A stretch of 64,000 bases of DNA from G963667425 sp963667425 [NCBI: bacterium] (GTDB lineage Bacteria > UBP6 > UBA1177). The notes beneath the pieces are model-generated. The model saw only the letters and a program-made list of their open reading frames with translations. It searched no databases and was not told the origin of the DNA. Within the stretch, counting starts at the first letter, position 1. Every line of letters begins with the position of its first letter. The stretch lies in assembly GCA_963667425.1 (NCBI GenBank), contig OY763407.1, positions 2,604,001-2,668,000 on the forward strand, in the 5' to 3' direction. This document shows, one piece after another, positions 61,917 through 64,000 of this stretch. A program made the translations under genes and the position numbers.

Positions 61917-62477
61917 TTAGGGGGCTATAGCACGGGCATAGAAGAGGTTTGTTTTGTCGTAGCTGTCTACTGATGCCAGATAGAAATAAACTGTCCAGAT
62001 GTCTTGTGATGGATTGTCTGAATCGCTTGTTGCTGTCCAGAGTGTTCCCTGATCTCCTGTTTTTGAGTATTTTGATGAGTTGTATTCGCATCCGTAGCAG
62101 ATGTCATCATCGTGGCATGATGTGCTTGAAAGGCAGCTGTCTGTGACTGCGCATGTTCCACCTGATATTGTTGTAGGGCATTCCTTTATGAGTGTTCTGA
62201 GTTCTGATATTGTTGGAAGCTGCCAGTCTGTGTATCCTCCTTCGGTGAGGTTTTTACAGTAGGTTATGGCTGCGTCCCATGTGATTTCTTCACTTCTTTC
62301 CGACCATATGTAGTTTGTTGCTTTGTCTATACATGGTGTTTTGCCGTTCCAGACGGTGTCTTGTGTGCATTCTGTGGTTATTGTTTCTGTTGTTGTGTTG
62401 TCGTCTTCTTCACCGCCGCATCCGATAATGATTATTGCTGTCAGTGCAATTATCAGGGTGATGATGCTGTTTTTCAT
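61917..62477 (-). pseudogene. DUF1566 lipoprotein gene, 3' end replaced by the IS
   Basis: A 186-residue frame: lipobox IIIGC at Cys 20, Thr-rich stalk, then a DUF1566 (Lcl C-terminal-type) domain: TNYIWSERSEEITWDAAITYCKNL, GYTDWQLPTISELRTLI, and a terminal FYAR. The natural end CIRN-stop lies beyond the IS at 60596-60607; the present end AIAP-stop is read from IS sequence (stop at 61917-61919). Only the last four residues are changed, so the product may still fold. The lost Cys may have been disulphide-bonded. Promoter at 62507-62535. Confidence 0.85.
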
Positions 62478-62506
62478 GTTTCTCTCCTTTTCGAATTGTT
62501 TGAATG

Positions 62507-62535
62507 AGTATCCTCTGTGTCTGATTTTTTGTCAA
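62507..62535 (-). promoter_or_regulatory. Promoter of the DUF1566 lipoprotein gene
   Basis: Minus strand TTGACA (62535-62530), 17 bp spacer, GATACT (62512-62507), followed by AAAGGAGAG and the ATG. Confidence 0.65.
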
Positions 62536-62551
62536 TAAAAAGGAGGTTTTG

Positions 62552-62797
62552 TTAGTATCTTTTGTCTACGTGTCCACGTGTCACTATGTAGAATATTATT
62601 GTTACGATTAGCATTTCAACGAGGAAGTACCAGTGGTCGTGCAGACTGGAATTTTCTTTTAGGTCTAGTTCTTGAAGTTTTATAAGAGAAAATAATAATA
62701 TGAAGGGTGTTGTTATTGCTATCCAGCCTTCGATTGATACTGGTATCCATATTCTTCTAGTTTTTCCTATGAACCATATTTTTTTTTCTTTTTCCAT
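62552..62797 (-). CDS. Small two-TM membrane protein
   Basis: 81 residues with two hydrophobic segments (GWIAITTPFILLFSLI and YFLVEMLIVTIIFYIV) and a short polar loop between. Both termini are charged. No family recognised. It is 9 bp after the YciI-like gene, as the last gene of a leftward group that starts outside the window. Confidence 0.6.
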   Translation of the reverse strand: MEKEKKIWFIGKTRRIWIPVSIEGWIAITTPFILLFSLIKLQELDLKENSSLHDHWYFLVEMLIVTIIFYIVTRGHVDKRY

Positions 62798-62806
62798 TCT
62801 TTTCTC

Positions 62807-63097
62807 TTAGTTTTTTTTAAGAAAGTTCAGGTTTTCACTGGTCATGCTTACTGTGAGGTCAATTATTTCATAGTCTGCCGCATTGTTTTTGCTGAATGGG
62901 TCTTCTGTGAGGATTTTTTCAAGTTCTGTTTTGCTTTCGAGGTTTGATATTATTACTCCGCCTGTTCTGGGGGTTCTTCTTCCTGATATTATGAAGTTTC
63001 CTTTTCTGTATTGTTCTTTGAGATATTCTATGTGTGCCGGGAGTAGTTTGTCTATTACTTCAAGGTTTACTTTGTAGTTGACGAGTGTTATGAACAT
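62807..63097 (-). CDS. YciI-like (YCII) protein
   Basis: 96 residues, dimeric alpha/beta ferredoxin-like fold. VNLEVIDKLLPAHIEYLKEQYRKG provides the conserved His in PAHIEYL and SGRRTPRTGGVIIS the next strand; the Asp in EDPFSKNNAADYEI is also typical. YCII proteins are putative enzymes with a His-Asp active pair; function generally unknown. The ATG directly follows the stop of the CAT-like gene. Confidence 0.82.
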   Translation of the reverse strand: MFITLVNYKVNLEVIDKLLPAHIEYLKEQYRKGNFIISGRRTPRTGGVIISNLESKTELEKILTEDPFSKNNAADYEIIDLTVSMTSENLNFLKKN

Positions 63098-63745
63098 TTA
63101 TTTTCTCCTGTAGTTTTCCGCATTGTTTGCTTCTTTCTGAAATGTTTCAAAGAATTCTGCCGCATCTATTCCGTCTGCGAGTGAGTGGTGGAATTGTATT
63201 CCGTAGGGCAGCATTGTTTTTCCGTTTTCAGTTTTATATTTTCCCCAGACGAATCTTGGTACGGAGTCGTTTCTTAGTGATGTGAGCGGGTTTGTTATTG
63301 ATGTGAAGTTTATCCAGGGGAGTGCGCTTATGTAGGCGACGTCCTGTCTGGTTCCTGCTACGTGCAGCGATGGATTCTGCTCACATTTTTCTATTGCTTT
63401 TTTAAGGTTTTCACTGAATTTCTCAAAATCGGGATCGTATTTGCAGAATGTGTTTGAGTAGAGTCTGCTTCCTTTGGGAAGGTGGGTTGCTGCTGAATGG
63501 ATTGTGTCGTATTCTGTTATCTGGTCGTTTTCTATTCTCCATTTGAGTGCTGGAATAGCGTTTACTGCTTTTAGTGTTGAGTATAGTATGATTGCATGGA
63601 GCGATATTTTATTTTCTTTTGAGATTTTGAGTGCGTTTGTTATGTCTGCTGCAATTGTTATTGAGTATGTGGGGAGTTCAAGGTTTCTGAAGAAGAGGTA
63701 GTGTTCTTTTCTCTCCCATGTTTCAATGTTGATTATTTTTTTCAT
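63098..63745 (-). CDS. CatA-like O-acetyltransferase
   Basis: 215 residues of the chloramphenicol acetyltransferase type-A fold. RKEHYLFFRNLELPTYSITI opens it, LPWINFTSITNP is the acetyl-CoA/substrate segment, and GIQFHHSLADGIDAAEF has the catalytic HHxxxDG box. Bona fide resistance enzymes are close in length, but similar proteins of unknown acceptor are common in anaerobes. There is no mobile element or resistance context here other than the IS 1.1 kb away, so a drug-resistance call is not made. It is 12 bp after the truncated CBM25-type gene. Confidence 0.78.
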   Translation of the reverse strand: MKKIINIETWERKEHYLFFRNLELPTYSITIAADITNALKISKENKISLHAIILYSTLKAVNAIPALKWRIENDQITEYDTIHSAATHLPKGSRLYSNTFCKYDPDFEKFSENLKKAIEKCEQNPSLHVAGTRQDVAYISALPWINFTSITNPLTSLRNDSVPRFVWGKYKTENGKTMLPYGIQFHHSLADGIDAAEFFETFQKEANNAENYRRK

Positions 63746-63757
63746 GATTTTTTGATT

Positions 63758-64000
63758 TTAATCCGGTACTGATGCAAAGCTTTTATATATTTTTCCGTCT
63801 TTTACCCAGAATTCGGTGTAGCCTGTTTCGTAGTTTTGCATTATATCATCGCTTGGGTTGTCCCAGCAGAGTTTCGGTTCGTTTGTCTCTTCATCTATGC
63901 AGTTTCCTGATATTGTTCCTTCGTTGAATACGAATTTTACATATCCGTTCCATTCTGCTGTGTGTGTGTAGACGAACCAGTTTTCTAATGAGTCGGCTTC
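63758..64000 (-). CDS. C-terminal fragment of a CBM25-like protein (5' end outside window)
   Basis: 80 codons to TAA at 63758-63760. NWFVYTHTAEWNGYVKFVFNE, LCWDN, and EFWVKDGKI line up with the starch-binding modules of the GH57-like enzyme (NWFVYENDNWNGYVEFVFND ... TWDNN ... EFWVKNGEI). Cys residues are inserted within the loop. The catalytic part, if any, lies beyond 64000. It leads the group with the CAT-like, YciI-like and small membrane genes. Confidence 0.75.
   Translation of the reverse strand, partial: EADSLENWFVYTHTAEWNGYVKFVFNEGTISGNCIDEETNEPKLCWDNPSDDIMQNYETGYTEFWVKDGKIYKSFASVPD

Larger units (their letters stand above)
60616..61932 (+). mobile_element. Complete IS3-family insertion sequence
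   Basis: 1317 bp bounded by TG...CA. Left end TGTTCTAGCCCC and right end (reverse complement) TGCTATAGCCCC match at 10 of 12 positions. A 4-bp target duplication CGGG lies at 60612-60615 and 61933-61936. It carries orfA and orfB with an overlapping A-run slip site. It interrupts the 3' end of a DUF1566 lipoprotein gene. The direct repeats and both gene ends are intact, so the insertion is probably recent. Confidence 0.93.

Noticed and set aside
63098-63745. Chloramphenicol resistance gene
   Set aside because: The fold and catalytic box fit, but many CatA-like proteins have other acceptors; no resistance context is seen.

Overview
The window reads as a chromosomal segment of a low-GC, Gram-negative anaerobe. 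Gram-negative: a FadL-type outer-membrane barrel, many lipoproteins with clear lipoboxes, and lgt. Anaerobic: a six-gene oxygen/iron defence operon (Fur-family regulator, rubrerythrin, desulfoferrodoxin, ferritin, flavodiiron protein, rubredoxin), NfnAB, and no respiratory-chain genes seen. Secreted proteins with long Asp-rich (DxD) stalks, a DUF4215-type Cys repeat, thrombospondin type 3 repeats and DUF1566 recall myxobacterial or deltaproteobacterial lineages. That placement is inference only; no rRNA gene is present.

Layout. 1-8.5 kb: tail of a ROK kinase, hisC-MFS-pepF operon, a SET-domain gene, and a DUF2804/flippase-like/radical-SAM group. 8.7-11.4 kb: FadL-like porin plus an Asp-stalk lipoprotein. 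11.5-16 kb: M29 aminopeptidase, then the oxygen/iron operon under a near-consensus Fur box. 16-23 kb: a second copy of the uncharacterised lipoprotein family, a GNAT protein, and a leftward operon (phosphoesterase, DUF4810, DUF799, kelch lipoprotein, DUF3783). 23-39 kb: a surface-protein region with a 28-residue Cys peptide, two palindromic repeats, a giant C25 (gingipain-type) protease, a UDP-ManNAc dehydrogenase-like enzyme, a membrane-bound propeller-AraC regulator and large lipoproteins. 39-42.7 kb: heparinase-like protein plus a bidomain oxidoreductase, probably for exopolysaccharide. 43-46.5 kb: tRNA-Val, thrS, infC, rpmI, rplT, IHF-like gene, tRNA-Pro, all leftward. 46.6-50.4 kb: PPIase, prfB, lipoprotein, lgt. 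50.6-52.9 kb: nfnAB. 53-64 kb: a GH57-like enzyme with two starch-binding (CBM25-like) modules, a sugar porter, an LVIVD-type lipoprotein, a complete IS3-family element inside the end of a DUF1566 lipoprotein gene, and a leftward group whose first, truncated gene also ends in a CBM25-like module.

How the parts fit. Polymer degradation (GH57-CBM25, C25 protease, oligopeptidase F, M29 aminopeptidase) and uptake (sugar porter, MFS, FadL-like barrel) suggest a scavenger of starch/glycogen and protein. NfnAB balances reduced ferredoxin and NADPH. The Fur-controlled operon detoxifies oxygen and stores iron. I did not find one obvious new multi-gene system. The strongest new leads are the Cys peptide with its own promoter, the Asp-stalk lipoprotein families, the stop-codon-anchored palindromes, and a compact structured element at 5.34-5.41 kb.
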